From Lachnospiraceae bacterium UBA6998 (GTDB taxonomy: Bacteria; Bacillota; Clostridia; Lachnospirales; Lachnospiraceae), in contig DJXS01000093.1 of assembly GCA_002448395.1 (NCBI GenBank), positions 1 to 5,286 of the forward strand: a stretch of DNA of 5,286 nt, written 5' to 3'. This document shows, one piece after another, positions 4,988 through 5,286 of the stretch. The position numbers were made by a program, and so were the translations under genes. How positions within the stretch are numbered: the stretch's first letter is position 1; the number at the start of each line of letters is the position of its first letter. The notes under the pieces are model-generated. The model searched no databases. It worked only from the letters and a program-made list of their open reading frames with translations, and was not told the DNA's origin.

Positions 4988-5286
4988 ATGCCAATTATTG
5001 ATATGCACTGCGACACAATTTCCAAAATCTACGAGTTACGGCGCAAAGGAGAAGACGTCGGACTCCGCAGGAATGATCTGCATCTGGATCTGATGCGGAT
5101 GAAAGAGGCGGGGTATATGGCGCAATGTTTTGCCCTGTTCACGTATATGCCCTATACGCAGGAGAGGGGCGTGGACCCGGCTGAGTACGCTAAGGCCCTG
5201 TCGGATACGATGGACAGGGAGCTCGAAGCCAATGCGGACCTGATCCGTCCAGCCTTGTCTGCGGGGGATATTGTCCGCAACTATCA
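4988..5286 (+). CDS. Membrane dipeptidase (peptidase M19), 5' part, cut by the window edge
   Basis: The first 99 codons of a dipeptidase of the renal-dipeptidase (M19) family, a TIM-barrel metalloenzyme that cleaves dipeptides using two zinc ions. The N-terminal strand IIDMHCDT carries the H-x-D zinc pair (H7, D9). The following DLHLDLMRMKEAGYMAQCFA segment (31-50) matches the family's conserved region after the first strand, where the barrel's second strand holds A-Q-x-F. The remaining ligands (a Glu and two His) lie beyond the window; family members are usually 300-400 residues. No signal peptide is present, so the enzyme is probably cytoplasmic, in spite of the family name, and would recycle peptides or D-amino-acid dipeptides. 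AGGAG at 4976-4980 is seven bases before the ATG at 4988 and four before an adjacent in-frame ATG at 4985; the first spacing is more usual. The annotation is firm despite truncation. Confidence 0.88.
   Translation, partial: MPIIDMHCDTISKIYELRRKGEDVGLRRNDLHLDLMRMKEAGYMAQCFALFTYMPYTQERGVDPAEYAKALSDTMDRELEANADLIRPALSAGDIVRNY

Noticed and set aside
4025..5008. Long 327-codon minus-strand frame opposite the DUF1269-type gene
   Set aside because: It is a codon-bias shadow of the coding repeats and charged helix on the other strand; it also crosses the intergenic gap and lacks any domain.

Overview
The window most likely comes from an anaerobic, low-oxygen-adapted Firmicute of the class Clostridia, plausibly Lachnospiraceae-like. 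The reasons are purine-rich Shine-Dalgarno sites at every gene, sigma-A type promoters with near-consensus boxes, a high-molecular-weight-rubredoxin module, a clostridial-looking lipoprotein and mid-range GC with AT-rich intergenic DNA. This placement is inference; no rRNA or other marker gene is present.

Layout. Positions 58-1704 (+) hold an unusual one-polypeptide redox enzyme: a Rieske non-heme-iron oxygenase alpha-type unit, then an FMN-binding flavin-reductase domain, then a C-terminal rubredoxin. A textbook internal ribosome-binding site and in-frame ATG (1053-1068) lie exactly at the oxygenase/flavin-reductase junction, so the reductase-rubredoxin half may also be made alone. Converging on it is a four-helix membrane protein of unknown function (1776-2534, -), driven by a near-perfect TTGACA-16-TATAAT promoter at 2604-2631. 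Positions 2632-3054 form an AT-rich intergenic stretch with small inverted repeats and no convincing gene. At 3055-3174 (+) is a TTG-started 39-residue small ORF with a strong AAGGAGG site, followed by a perfect palindrome (3178-3197) and a hairpin terminator (3220-3248).

Next come a lipoprotein with one prealbumin/Cna-B-like domain (3377-3892, +) and, with its own promoter, a DUF1269-type glycine-rich membrane-associated protein with a C-terminal 11-residue-repeat coiled coil (4004-4729, +). After a structured 258-base gap the window ends in the 5' part of a zinc membrane dipeptidase (peptidase M19; 4988 to the edge, +).

The genes do not form an obvious single operon. Each appears to have its own promoter, and the window reads as a string of independent accessory or stress/envelope genes. 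The oxygenase-reductase-rubredoxin fusion with its internal start is the most notable element; it suggests a self-sufficient NAD(P)H-to-Rieske electron chain in an anaerobe, though substrate and electron path are inferred.
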